A model generated the notes under the pieces. That model was given only the letters and a program-made list of their open reading frames with translations. It did not search any database and was not told the DNA's origin. Below are positions 1 to 11,237 of a DNA stretch of 64,000 bases, in pieces. The translations under genes were made by a program, and so were the position numbers. Positions within the stretch are counted from its first letter, which is position 1. Each line of letters begins with the position of its first letter. This DNA comes from Gongronella butleri (lineage: Eukaryota > Mucoromycota > Mucoromycetes > Mucorales > Cunninghamellaceae): the NCBI GenBank assembly GCA_025201375.1, contig JAIWZP010000008.1:372001-436000 (forward strand). Reading direction: 5' to 3'.

Positions 1-41
1 GAGAAAGATCTACAAATGTGATGCAATTTTGAAAATAAAAG

Positions 42-2302
42 TTATACGTTTGTGCTGACGACGAATTCGTTGCTTGCGTGGAGGCAGCTGATAATGACCT
101 CGTAAAAGTCTGTGGAAGAAAAGATGGATTTGTAGACGCGTGCGATGCGGATGCGTGGGACGGCCGTGATGCTGCCACTGATGTTTGGCTCCTTGTCGAG
201 CGGGACAAGATTGGGCAGGTTGTCCATCTTGTACATGCCTTGAACAACGGCGTCCGGCTGGTAGTATGGCAAGTACTTGTTGAGTTTTTGCTGATTTTTT
301 GGCGAAAACGCAATCCATGGCGACGGTGGCAAATTAGGGTCCCTGTGCGATGGAACGCGTCTGTAGCACCAAATGTATTCCTGCTGTGCCAATGCCTCCG
401 CCTTTTTCTTGAGCGATTGTGTCTGCTTGCGCGTCAGCGCGTCGCGTGTCAGCTCGTTAACAGGCACAAGTCGGCGCTGCTCCTATATAATATTTAAAAA
501 AAAATTAAACAAAATCCAAGAAAACAAATGGCATTGTGCCAATTCTTACCTCTTTTTTCTCACCGCCAAAGAGGCCGCCAAAGAGCGAGATGCGTCTGCG
601 CAGGCCTTGGGGCTTGCCGTTATTGACATCGCTCATGGACAATGAGCGTACGAGCGGTGCGAGCGAATTTGTCGAGGGTCGACGCGTTGCTGGCATCGAT
701 CCACCGGCGGACGACGCATTGCCGATGCTGCCGTTCATGTCCAATGATCCCGCGGCGCCAATGGGCGACGAAAACGAGCGTTCCAAAGGGGCGGGTGCGC
801 CATCAGGGGCGGACATGGGCGGCATTGGCTGTGTTGCGGGCAAATTGGCGTCGGGGGCGGCGGCATTGGGTGCTTCCATGGCGGCCGACGCGTCTCCGAC
901 GTCGGGATTCATCGCTGGATCCTGTGGAGGTGGTTGTTGCTGCATCATGGGCGGCGGGGAGAACATCATCATAGGATTCATGGGCATCGTTGGGCCCGAA
1001 AAGCCAAAGGGCATTGGGAAATTCTGGGCGAGGAACGAGGTGGTAGGAGGGGGCAGCATGGGTTGGGGCATAGCCATCATGGGTGGCTGTTGTGGGCCGA
1101 AAAAGGGCGGCGACAATGAGACTCCAGGCTGTTGTTGTGGTTGCGGTTGCTGTTGTGGTTGTGCAGCAGGTTGTTGTTGTTGCTGTTGTTGTTGCTGTGC
1201 AGCTGCGGCCGCGGCGGCGGCAGCGTAGGCAGCAGCGGCTGCGGCTGCTTGAGGTGTTTGTTGAGGATGGGAGGGAGGATGAGAGGGATGATCAATGGCA
1301 AAATTGGTATGCGATGGAGGTATCATTTGAGCGGGTGCAGGGTCCATGAGTTGTGTTGGGGACAAACGATGCGACGATGAGCGTCTGCGCACCATTGGCA
1401 TTGCAGGCACTTGCTGGGATGGATGGAATTGGCGATGATGAGCGTGAGGAGGCGGCGGATGATGATGTCGAGGCGGCATGGGTTCATAGTAGATGGCGTC
1501 ATTGTCATCGAGAAATTGGCGGTCATAAACATGTGGTGATGACGTCTCGTCCGGTTCGGGCAAGTCGTAAAAGACGTCAAAGGACGCAGGGCGTTGATGA
1601 TGATAAAGAGGTGGTCGCTGTTGGTGCTTACTCATGCGCCTGCTCACTCCCGGGTGGTAGGAAGAGCTTGTGGAACTATGGCGACGCAATCTCGTCCCAC
1701 CATCAGACACATACGGCGATGTCATGGCTGGTGACGCAGGTGAAGTCATGGGATACCTGAACTTTCCGGCAGCGGCGTAGCCAGGATGCACACCAGCATG
1801 GAATTGGTGCGCAGGGGGCTGGTCAAAGGCGTATGCATCCTCATACCCCTGGTCGTACCCGTCGTCTTCTTCATCGTGGCCATAGTATCCTTCCTCCACG
1901 CCACCCCAATAATGGGGGCCCATCATACTCGCGTAATCGTACCCGTCATCTGCATGAGGACAATCCACAAAAAAAAAAAAAAAAACGAAATCAGACGAAA
2001 AAAAAAAAAAAAAAGACGAAGCATTGACCACGAAAACAACCTGATTTTGTGCTTTTTTTCTCTTTTTTTCTTGTTTTTTTTTGTTTAGTTTTTTTTTTTT
2101 TTTTTTTACCGAATTCCTCATAGTAGCCGTAGCTTTCAGCGTGCTCTGGATAGTAATAATAGTCGTCTGGCACCTGTGCGGGTGGTGGGGACGTCTTTGG
2201 CTTACGTCGCTTTGACGAGGACCGGCGCCGATAATGTGCAGGTGCCGGGCTCGACTCGTGCGGTTCGTATCCGTCGTAGGCGTGTTCATATACGTAAACC
2301 AT
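42..2302 (-). CDS. Low-complexity Gln/Ala/Pro-rich protein of unknown function with a conserved-looking C-terminal domain
   Basis: Three exons in coding order: 2302-2110, 1949-550, 482-42, giving 677 residues. The joins use GT-AG introns and keep the frame. The start is the first ATG of a Tyr/Glu-rich N-terminus. The middle holds Met/Pro-rich stretches, a run of Ala near residue 300 followed by about nine Gln, and several Arg-Arg-x-Ser sites typical of basophilic kinase targets. The last 150 residues are ordered and aromatic (IWCYRRVPSHRDPNLPPSPW, then a mixed alpha/beta-looking segment ending in SCLHASNEFVVSTNV), so this is probably the functional domain. I do not recognise the family. Intron 1 (1950-2109) is packed with A and T runs. 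Confidence is high that it is a gene and low for function. Confidence 0.72.
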
Positions 2303-2898
2303 GGAACTAAACAGCGACAGGCATAAGAAGAAGCAAGAAAAAAAAAGGATAAAACAAAAAAGAGAGAATTGTGTGGAAAAAATGGAAGAAAGAGAAAACA
2401 AAAGCCCTGCCCTGCCCCTCTTTTTTTTTTTTTTTTTTTATCGCGGGTGGTGCGTGTGTGGATTTGCAGCCAAAAAAGGCAATCCCGAGACCTTGCTCAT
2501 TCAAAACATCACACTCAAAACGACTCTTTGGCTTCTGTTGCACTTTTCTTTTTGTTTCATGGGCCATTGGGGGGGGGGGGCTGGCCGCCTTGGCATTGCG
2601 AAAAAAAATGTATGGCTGAATCAGCGTCATTCTCATTTGGACCTCGTTCTCCACCGACATGCATTGTCATGCAAGGGCCAGATGACACGCAAGGGCGTAA
2701 AAAATCACATTTTCGCTCAAAAGAATAGCTGCAAGTGAGCAATTGGAAATCGTCCATTATTTATTGGATGCTAGGAGAGGATGGGGGACTATGGTACAAG
2801 GGAGGGAAATGCAAAAACGTGCGTGATATATGGTGGGTTTACGGGCAAAATAATAAAGTCATGGGGTGCTTAAAAAAAAGGGGGGAGGTTCTATTTTT
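2303..2898. other. Intergenic region with homopolymer tracts
   Basis: Upstream region of the low-complexity gene and 3' flank of PAPS reductase. It contains a T18 run near 2421-2439, a G11 run at about 2570 and a TTTATT at 2758-2763 that could be the minus-strand poly(A) signal of PAPS reductase. No gene is supported here. Confidence 0.5.
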
Positions 2899-3867
2899 TT
2901 AAGCGGTGAGCATGGGGACGTGGCTGCGTTGCTGCTGCTGTTCTTGGCGCTTCTTCTTTGCGGCCATGAAAGCGGCGCGCATCTTGAAATAGTCCTTGTG
3001 GAGGCCACATTCAGTCTTTTGCGAGCCGGCCCAACGGCCATCACGCTCGCCTTGGGCATTGCTTTCGCCAGGGCGTTTGGTAGAGTGATGGTCACCAATG
3101 GACTTGTAGCCTTGGTCGACGAGGGCATTGTAGGGCACTTCATTGGCACGGATGTATGTCCACACCTGCTGGAAATCCCAGAGTGCGAGAGGATTCAGCT
3201 TGATCAGGCCCGTGCCATCGACTTCCAAAATAGGAATGTTCTCGCGGTCGCCCTTTTGGCTTCGGCGGCGGCCCGTGATGACCGATTTCACGTTGAGGGT
3301 CTCGTACGCGCGACGTGCGGGCTCGACCTTGACAAGGTAGTCGTACATGTCTTCATCGACGCGCCACAGCTCTTGGCCGTGCTCGTTTTCGAATTGTTGG
3401 GGCGTGCTTGTGCCGTCGGGGTGGAACACGTGCAGTGGCGCATCGTACGTCGATTGCACGCGATTCGCAAGATCAAGGGTCTCCTGGAAGTGGTACAACG
3501 TGTCGAGGAAAATCAATGGCACCAAATGAGGCTGGTCGCGGTCGAGGCTGATTTTGCTAATCATGTCTACCGTGGCAAGACCTGGAAAAAAAAAAGAGCA
3601 AAAATGAGCAAACAGAAAAAAAAAGGGGGGATGGCGGGCAAACGGTTTTGCCCCGATCGGCCATGTTTCCGGTTTTTTTTTTTTTTATGTGGCTTTACCC
3701 GTCAGGCCAAAGGCAGTGGTCTGGTACAGATTAGGCAAATGATCGATGGCCCATGTCAGGATGTCGGTGGGACTCAGGGTCCACAAATAATCGTTGATGG
3801 ACTTGAGATACTCGGGCGTCAATTGCTCGCTGGAGGTGATCTTGATGTTACTTGTGCTGATGGGCAT
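2899..3867 (-). CDS. MET16: Phosphoadenosine phosphosulfate (PAPS) reductase
   Basis: Two exons, 3867-3699 and 3581-2899, giving 283 residues, close to the size of fungal Met16. The enzyme reduces PAPS to sulfite with thioredoxin as donor in cytosolic sulfate assimilation. Seen in the sequence: the PAPS-binding PP-loop YQTTAFGLTGLATVDM in the first quarter, split by the single intron; DTLYHFQETL; the TGRRRSQKG arginine motif; the GYKSIGDHHST segment; and the C-terminal KTECGLH motif whose Cys248 is the catalytic cysteine. A Gln/Lys-rich tail after residue 265 is extra compared with yeast. The start ATG lies in a clean upstream context 167 bases before the intron. Family assignment is firm. 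Confidence 0.95.
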
Positions 3868-6010
3868 GATGATGGTCTAGGATGTGTAGAGCAAGTAGGT
3901 ATATGTGGATGATTTGTCTTTTTCCTAAATGGAATGAATAAAAAATAAAAAAAAAGGGAAAAAGACAATGAAAAAGCCTGCTATTTAAATCATTGGCAAA
4001 CGATCGCCGCTTGAATCAGACAGAATCCTGCAAATCGGCCAATAATGTAAAGGGGAGATGGTGACATCCAAAGACGAAATTGCGGTGCAGGCGATACCAA
4101 ACCCAAAATTGCCACCTTTTTGATCGCATCTTTTGTGGTCGTGCGAGTGGGCAGCACCCATCCTCATCATTTGCTGAATCATGGTCCCCATTTTGATGAC
4201 TCAACCCGCCTTTTGTGGGTGCCCGCTTATCGTGCGTATGGGGGGCAGAGGTGGGGCAGAGTGCCCGCTTTTTTTTTTCTTTTTTTTTTTTGTTTTACTG
4301 CCGCAAAGGCCATCCATTTGTCATCCGATGTCTGCCTGTCGCAGCTTCTGGCAACGATGAACAAGTTCGTTTGCTGATCAATTATGTGCTTGTCTTGTTC
4401 ATTGTTCATGAAAGCATGTTTTTCTTGAAAAATCGCATATTCACGACAAGAAAAAATCCCCTCCCATGTATTGTCATCACCTTGACTGACTGATCATCGT
4501 CGCACTTTTTCAATGCTCATTTTCAAGGACCTGACGCGTCCCCATGGGCATGTCTCGCGTCGTAATGACTCTCAATGACACACAATTGATTTATCCAAGC
4601 GCATTTTTCACCCGTTAAAGAGCATCTGTCGCAGGTCTTTTCTTTTTATTCGTTCGTGCACTCTCTCAAATATGAATAATATCACCCATGACAGAGCATG
4701 GCATCCCAAGGTAGCCGATGTACTTCCACGGACACAATTTTGCATCGCCATGGCTCTCAATGATGATTTGTCGTCTTTACCCGTCAATTGAAGGCGATGC
4801 CAGCACGCAAGACTTGATTTTTTTCCCATGTTTGTGTTGGGCTTGTGCCAGTAATACTTTTTTAAGGACTGGCCAAAAGGTGGCCCGTGATGGAACACAG
4901 AAACAAGTGAATGTCTTACGTGTCAGCGTGTGAGTCTGGTCTTTTGCACGACCGTCGCCTACATTTTCACCAGGCAGTCATGAAACCAGGTGACGCACAC
5001 CGCGTCTGATCGCGCCATTTCATTGCGAATGACATCGCGAGACGGCATTTCTCTCGCTTTGTTTTTCCCCTCAATTTATCCTCTTTTTACCGAAGCTGAC
5101 CAAGCGGATGTGCGTCTTTTCACTGGTAGAAAGAGCCTGGGTAGGACAGAGACAGCAACCAAAAGAGTAGGATGCAAACGCCCCAAGTCTAGGCCAAAAA
5201 AAAAAAAAAAAAATGACGCACATGGACCATGCACGTCTGCGCCTATGGGAGCGCCGGGCCATGATCCACACACCAGGTTGTGTCAGTTACACCGCTGGCA
5301 TTCGTACCTTTTGCTACTTCGTAATACACGTCACTCTATGCTTAATGGCCCTGACGGCAAAAAATGATGGGCAAAAAAATGAAGAAAAATGAAAAAGGCA
5401 CGATTTTCACAACCTTCCAAGGGGCATTGACGCGTCTTTGGCGTCGTTGGCGTGTCGTTCAGCTTTTAAAGCAGGAATTGGTGGGTCATGTAGAGTGCTT
5501 TGAGCGTGTCGTGGATGAAATTTGCCCATTTTCAAGCGTGAATAGGATAAAATGGTAAAGGTACCCGTTGTCACCAGCTTCAGCGGGGCATGGACGCATC
5601 TGACGATTCTGGCGTGTATTACTTTTTTTAAAGCAGGAATTGGTAGACCATGTGTGGTGTTTGAGCGTGTTTTGCATGATTTACACCATTTTCAAGCGTG
5701 AATGGGGTGGATGCGCCATGTTTTCGGGCGTGCATGAAAGAGCAAAAGTGGGATTGACGCGGTTTTGCTGTGCACTGACAGTTTGTGGTGTGGCGGGCCC
5801 ATGTCACATGTCACTAAAAATGAAGATTTCCAAAAACAAGGTGCACTGCGAGGCAAAGTTGGGAGTTTGGCTCTTTTTTTTCTCTTCCTTTTGTTCTTTT
5901 TCGTACTTTCTTTTCATCTTTACCCCCTCTTCCTCTTTTCCTCTCTTCTTCTCCCTCCTAGTTCTTCCGTTAACAAGAACTATCGCCTGTTTTCTCGTTT
6001 TTGCTTTGTT
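3868..6010. other. Gene-free stretch between PAPS reductase and PP4R1
   Basis: About 2.1 kb. It holds the divergent upstream regions of the two flanking genes, T runs at 4270-4292, an A17 run near 5196 and the tandem repeat listed separately. All open frames are short and lack the codon bias and splice structure of the neighbouring genes, so I see no gene. Confidence 0.5.
5420..5715. repeat. Imperfect direct tandem repeat, two units of about 163 bases
   Basis: Unit 1 starts at GGGGCATTGACGCGTCT (5421) and unit 2 at GGGGCATGGACGCATCT (5585). Both then carry AAAGCAGGAATTGGT (5468 and 5630), a TTGAGCGTGT block and CCATTTTCAAGCGTGAAT. The offset is 162-164 bases throughout, so this is a true tandem duplication with point changes. 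It lies some 300-600 bases upstream of the PP4R1 start. Confidence 0.85.
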
Positions 6011-9000
6011 ATGGCTGGTAAGCACCGAGAAAATAAAGGAAAAGAGGCGCCACGGGGATGATGAAGCTGGCTTTTCTGGTTTCCATGACAAAAAAAAAAC
6101 AAAAAGGGAGACTTGATAAGCGAGTGCGGATCGGCATGACTAACAATAAACGTGACAGATCTAGGATTTGACTTTGCGGATGATCGCGACGACTACGACC
6201 ATCTTGAGCACGATCGGTCGGACGACATGAACGACGAGCAATTGGACCAACAGCAGCAGCACCAGCAGCAGCAGCAGCAGTTACAGTCGCAAGACGCCGA
6301 CGTCGCCTTCGACACGTCTGCCGACGAAGCCAACATCTATATCCCAGCCGACAGGCTAATTGAGCCACCACCTGAGGAAGGATACGATACCAATTCACTC
6401 CTACAATCCATGTTGACAGAGGGTAAAGAGCAAAAAAAAAAAAAAAAAAAAGAGGTCGTTTGGCCGAAAACTCATATCTTTTTTCATTGTTTTTTTTGCG
6501 ATTTTTAAAGAGGTGCCTCAGGAAGAGCTGGAAAACAGTGTGCTGGATGGAGAGACATTGACGCCGTTGGAGTGTATTTATAAATATAAGGATGGCGAGA
6601 GCAATGCCATGATCCATAGGTAACAATGAAAAATGAAAAATGAGCCAAAAGGCGTGCCCCTGACATGATATTCTCTTTGTTTTTTAGACAATTGATCGCC
6701 AAGGAGCTATCGAATGCGCTCTACGAGGTGGATGTGAACGAGGCGCTCCAAGAGCTGTTGCCATTGGTTCATCAGATCGCCTACGACGACAATGATTCCG
6801 TTAGAGAAACGTTTGCGGCCGAACTAGACAAGATTATCATGTATTTTTACCTGGTAAGACTTGGCGGCCCTAAAAACGAGAATTTTGGCCACTAACGACC
6901 CATGCATTTTGCCAATTGATCATAGCACGCGCCGCCATTGCTCGACAGGGACAACAATGACAAGAATGAAAGTGGCGCACAGGGCTCGCATGTGCCAGCC
7001 AAGTTCTTTTCGCAGATTTTGATCCATTTGCTGCTCGACCAGTACTCGAATGTGGCCGCGTTGGGCCAGCAATGCATTGTGGCCGTGACGGCGGAGCTGA
7101 TGGGCACGCCTGCGAGCGAAACAGACCGCGCGGCGCTTGATCAGCAACTGATCCATGGTGAAATTTACCAAGGCGTTGTTCTTGGCCTGATGGACATCAT
7201 TGCCGGCAAGCGCAAGCCGCCAACCAGCGACGATGACGACAGCAGCGCCGAATACAAGCCGGTCAAAAACGACGATGACGATCATTTGTCCGCCGATCTG
7301 TCCGCCACCACCCTGCATTCACCGACCGCGCCCACATCCACGCATGGCGTCCTGCGACGACCCTCCATGACTCCAGGGTTCGAATCCAGCTTCATGGCCC
7401 CCACCAGTGAGGAGCTCGACCAGGGTGAAATCAATCTGGCCAAGATGATGTGCCTTTCCGTAAAGCAAAATTTGTGAATGTGCGTATTGTGGCGCAGCAT
7501 CCTCTTACTTTTTTTTTCCCTTTTTTTACTAGTTGCTTTCGCAGCTGATACCTGTATTGGGCACCGAAAAGGCCACATGCGATTGTTTGCCCATTGTGGA
7601 GGAACTTTCGCAAGATGCTATGTTTTTTGTGCGCAAAGAGGCCGCCGTTGCCATTGGCAGTCTCGCGGCCGTGGTTGAGCCACAAGTTGCCGTGGATCGC
7701 TTGGTAAGCGACCAGAGCGGGGGGGGAAGGGGGATGGAAAAAAACGTGAAAACTCACCTTTTTTTTCTTCTTAGTTGCCCTTGTATCGCGCATACACACG
7801 CGACAGCATTTGGCACGTGCGCCGCTCATGTCTACTGACGCTTCCACTGCTGTGTGGCGTCATGGACTACGACACCAAGGTGCAAATGGCCGTCGAGGCC
7901 GTGGAAATGTTTAAAAACGACGTTTCGCGCAATGTTCGCAACACGCTCGCCGAGATCATTGGTGAATTGATTGCGAAATTCTTGCCGGAAGACTGGGAGA
8001 CAACGGGCCAGCCGGGTCAGGTAAGAGGAGAAATGGAGCGGAGGAGATGTGTTTTTTTTTTTTTGTTTAATTCATTTTTCGTGATTTTATACAGGTTCCC
8101 GACGCATTGCTCGAGTTTTTCTTGTCGTTGGGAGCAAGTAGCAACTCGAACCAAATGTTCAAGCTCGAGACGGACCGTGCGCTGCTGTGCGCATACAATT
8201 TCCCTGCGGTGGTAGTGACTGTTGGCGCAGGCTACTGGGACAGTCACCTTAAAGAGACGTATTTGAGCCTGACCAAGGATTACCAAATCAAGGTGAGGCG
8301 CACCTTTGCATACTCGCTGCATGAGATTGCGCGGATCATTGGGCCCGAGCGCACCGAGCGCGATCTCGTGCAGATCTTTGCACTTTACTTGATGGACCTT
8401 GACGACGTCAAGCAGGGCGTCTTGGAGCATCTTGCTGAATTCCTGGGCACGCTGGCCGTCAGCTCACGCAACGAATACATCCCCATTCTCACCGAGGTCT
8501 GGGACGGCGTCATGACCAATTGGCGCCTCCGCGACATCCTCGCCTCCCAGCTTCGCGAAATTGCCCTGCTCTTTGACGCGGCACGCGTCGTCGAACACAT
8601 CCTGCCCCTTGCCATCCGTGCTTGCCACGATGAATTCGCCGCCGTCCGCGAAACCGGCGTGGAGGCCGTAAGATCTTCAAAAAAAAAAAAAAAAAAATAG
8701 CAACACTTGCAAAAATAGGCAAAAAAAGTGATCTCACTCCTTTTTTTTTTTCCATCTTTCAGTTCCCAGTGATTCTCGACATTGTTAAGCGCGCAGTGGA
8801 TGAAGGCGGCGAGAACCTGTCGCACGACGGAGATCTCGACGATGAAGAAGAAGATGGCCCAGAAGCACACAACGAGAGCAAACGCAATTTTGCCCTGGCT
8901 TTGCTCAACCATGTCATGGAACGTCTGGATGAATTCGTGCGCTCCGATATGCACCGCGGCCGTTTGATGTAAACTCAATCATCAAAAAAAAAAAAAATCG

Positions 9001-10034
9001 TTAAAACTTTTTTTCTCTCTCTTTTTTTCAGGTTTACGCAGATTTGTCGTGCATTGCTGGAAGTTGGGATCTCTCCTGGTGATTTTGCGTCATTTTTCCT
9101 TCCCCGACTTGCGCCTCTGACGCAAGATCCAATTGTGAATGTGCGTATTGGCGCGTCGCGGACGGTGCGCTTGCTGTATACCAATGAGGCGTACCGACAG
9201 GAACTGCTTGCGCTTGGACAGCACGAAGACCACGCCCTAGACGACGAAGACCCTGAATTCGAGATACCGCCTGCGCAGCTGCTCGAACAACTACTGTATC
9301 GCCTCGCGCTCGACACGGACATGGATGTCCGCCTTTTTGCCATCGATCTTGTGGATCCCGAGCGACTCAAGGAGGAACAGGAGATCATGAACACGAATGC
9401 CGCTGCCGCGGCTGCCGCGGCGGCTGCCGCCATGACCGATGTAACCACACCAGGCTCCTCCGTTGCCGCCAATGCCAATGGTGTCCCCACCATTGCAAGC
9501 ACGTCTTCGTCGTCCACTTCCTCCATCGACAACAACTTGGCCCCCGCCGACACACCCCAATTGCAACCATCTCAAGGCCACCTTCTCATGCGCAAAATCC
9601 TAAACGACGACATGGACGAGGAAGAAGACGAGATGGAACATGCAAATGCTATTATTGCCGAGCCTATCATGGAGGACCAGGAGCCCAATGCTGCGATCAT
9701 CGTGTCTTCTGAAGATGCTGACCCCATGGTCAATGGCCACCACCTCGAAACACACATTGTCGACGAGCCTGCGCCCATGGACTACACCCAGGACATGCAA
9801 CAGGCTGAGGACAAGGCCCCCAAGGATGAGGATGGCGATGCATTGATGACCGAGGCCAGCCCAGAAGACGACTCGAAGCAGGATGACCCTGTTGACGACG
9901 ACGACGACGACGATCAGCCGACGTCTCCTTCCACCGCCGCAAACGACACGGAAAAGAGCACGTTTGTCTACTTGTCCAAATCTTCGCCCCAAGACACATC
10001 CGAATCTGTCACGCCCTCATTGCACACTCCTTGA
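6011..10034 (+). CDS. Serine/threonine-protein phosphatase 4 regulatory subunit 1 (PP4R1-like, HEAT repeats)
   Basis: Ten exons: 6011-6017, 6159-6422, 6511-6619, 6688-6853, 6926-7459, 7533-7703, 7775-8020, 8095-8667, 8763-8968, 9032-10034; 1092 residues. Every join keeps the frame. The first exon codes only Met-Ala plus one base, so the start is the least certain part. Residues about 120-790 form successive HEAT-type helix pairs (for example DNDSVRETFAAELDKI, VRKEAAVAIGSLAAVVEP, SRNVRNTLAEIIGELIAKFL, YQIKVRRTFAYSLHEIARII), in the order of metazoan PP4R1. Acidic inserts break the solenoid, a poly-Gln tract lies near residue 35, and the last 250 residues are disordered with Ala and Asp runs. 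The family role is as a scaffold for the PP4 catalytic subunit. An AATAAA-like signal follows at about 10253. Confidence 0.88.
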
Positions 10035-11237
10035 TGAACCCCGCCTCCCCCCCCTCAGTGTTGCTTTTTTTTTTTTTTTTTTTTTACTTTATATCCATTT
10101 TTGTAGCTTGTATAGTCATCCTTTTGTTTCCTTGTTTTCTTTCGTTTTCTATTGGTCGCTTTCATGCGAATCTGCTGTGAGATATCCACATTTCTAGTTG
10201 TTGTTTTTTTTTATACTTGTTGTCCATTGTGTAAACATCACACTTCGCCTTTTAATAAATTACAAAATATTCTTTACGCGAATTTTATGATCTTGTTTCT
10301 TTTGGAAACGCGTAAAAAATAACAAGGTAATCCATTACGATGTATGATACTGTAGAAATCGGCGGTCGACTTGACCGTTGTCGAGCAAATCGCGATCAAA
10401 GATTTTGACGGTAAATTTTCTCTGCGAGTTTTGGCCATGCATCGATGAAACTGATCTCCTTCGATAGACATTCAGTAGTATGATAGATGCTTTCGACACG
10501 TTAAAAGCGCCGCATGTTGTCTAATCCATTGCCGAGAACATCGATGTTGAAAAAATTTTGAACTGTTTGAACAGCTTTCACCAAGTGTACCGTACAAATG
10601 TCATGAATCGGGCAAACAAACATTCTGGAAATGACGTCCGAGTCCGTCTGGTTCGAACAATGCAAATTTCATGGCAATCCAAGATGAATTTGACCAAGAT
10701 ATTGTTTTAATTGTGAAAATGTCGATGATTTGGATTCATCTGCACAACGACTCATGGCTCTCACCTGGCCTCTAGCGTTTAACGCCATGTCGAAAAAAAG
10801 AGCACGCGACGAAATGGTCTAATAAAAAGGTTTGGAGGCGATCCTTGTAGTGTTTAATAAGAGATTAGATTTGCGAAAATTCGTGAAAATGGTGCACGTA
10901 TGATAGCACGTCACGACAAGAGGCAGTTTTTTTTTTTTTTACCGCGTGAAAAAAGAAGCCATGAAAGTATCAAAGTGGTAGAGTTTGTTGGTGATCCAAC
11001 ATGACTCATCGCGTCATCGGTGAAAACGAAAAGCGCGTAAAATATTATTTTGGCTCTGACTTTCACCATCGTAGCAACTCGCACTTGCCATCCATTTTTG
11101 TGCTTAAATGGGGGATCCGACAAAAACTCAAAATTTGGGGCAGCGCGCAGCGCGCATAAAAATCGGTCTTTTCTGCCGTGCCTTTTTTCGTTCTTCGCCT
11201 TTTTTTTTTTTTTTTTTTGTTCTTCCTGGTCGTGTTC
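10035..11237. other. AT-rich intergenic region between PP4R1 and SMG8
   Basis: It contains the PP4R1 3' end (T22 run, AATAAA near 10253), one copy of dispersed repeat A (10365-10560), and the SMG8 promoter with a T20 pyrimidine tract at about 11199-11218 just before the start codon. Between 10560 and 10900 I see no coding potential. Confidence 0.5.
10365..10560. repeat. Dispersed repeat A, copy 1
   Basis: Shares GGTCGACTTGACCG, CGAGCAAATCGCGATC and ATCAAAGATTTTGACG with 31552-31605, and the following AAATTTTCTC ... TTAAAAGCGCCGC ... TGCCGAGAA string with 32725-32915, in the same order and orientation. The copies differ by many substitutions, so they are old. There is no coding capacity. Confidence 0.75.

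Noticed and set aside
536..1228. Plus-strand frame of 230 codons with Cys/Gly and poly-Ala runs opposite the first gene
   Set aside because: It is the antisense shadow of the Gln/Ala-rich exon; the poly-Cys and poly-Gly runs are reverse readings of CAG/GCC repeats.
2866..3912. 348-codon plus-strand frame opposite PAPS reductase
   Set aside because: It reads through the reductase exons and intron on the other strand; the reductase motifs are unmistakable on the minus strand.
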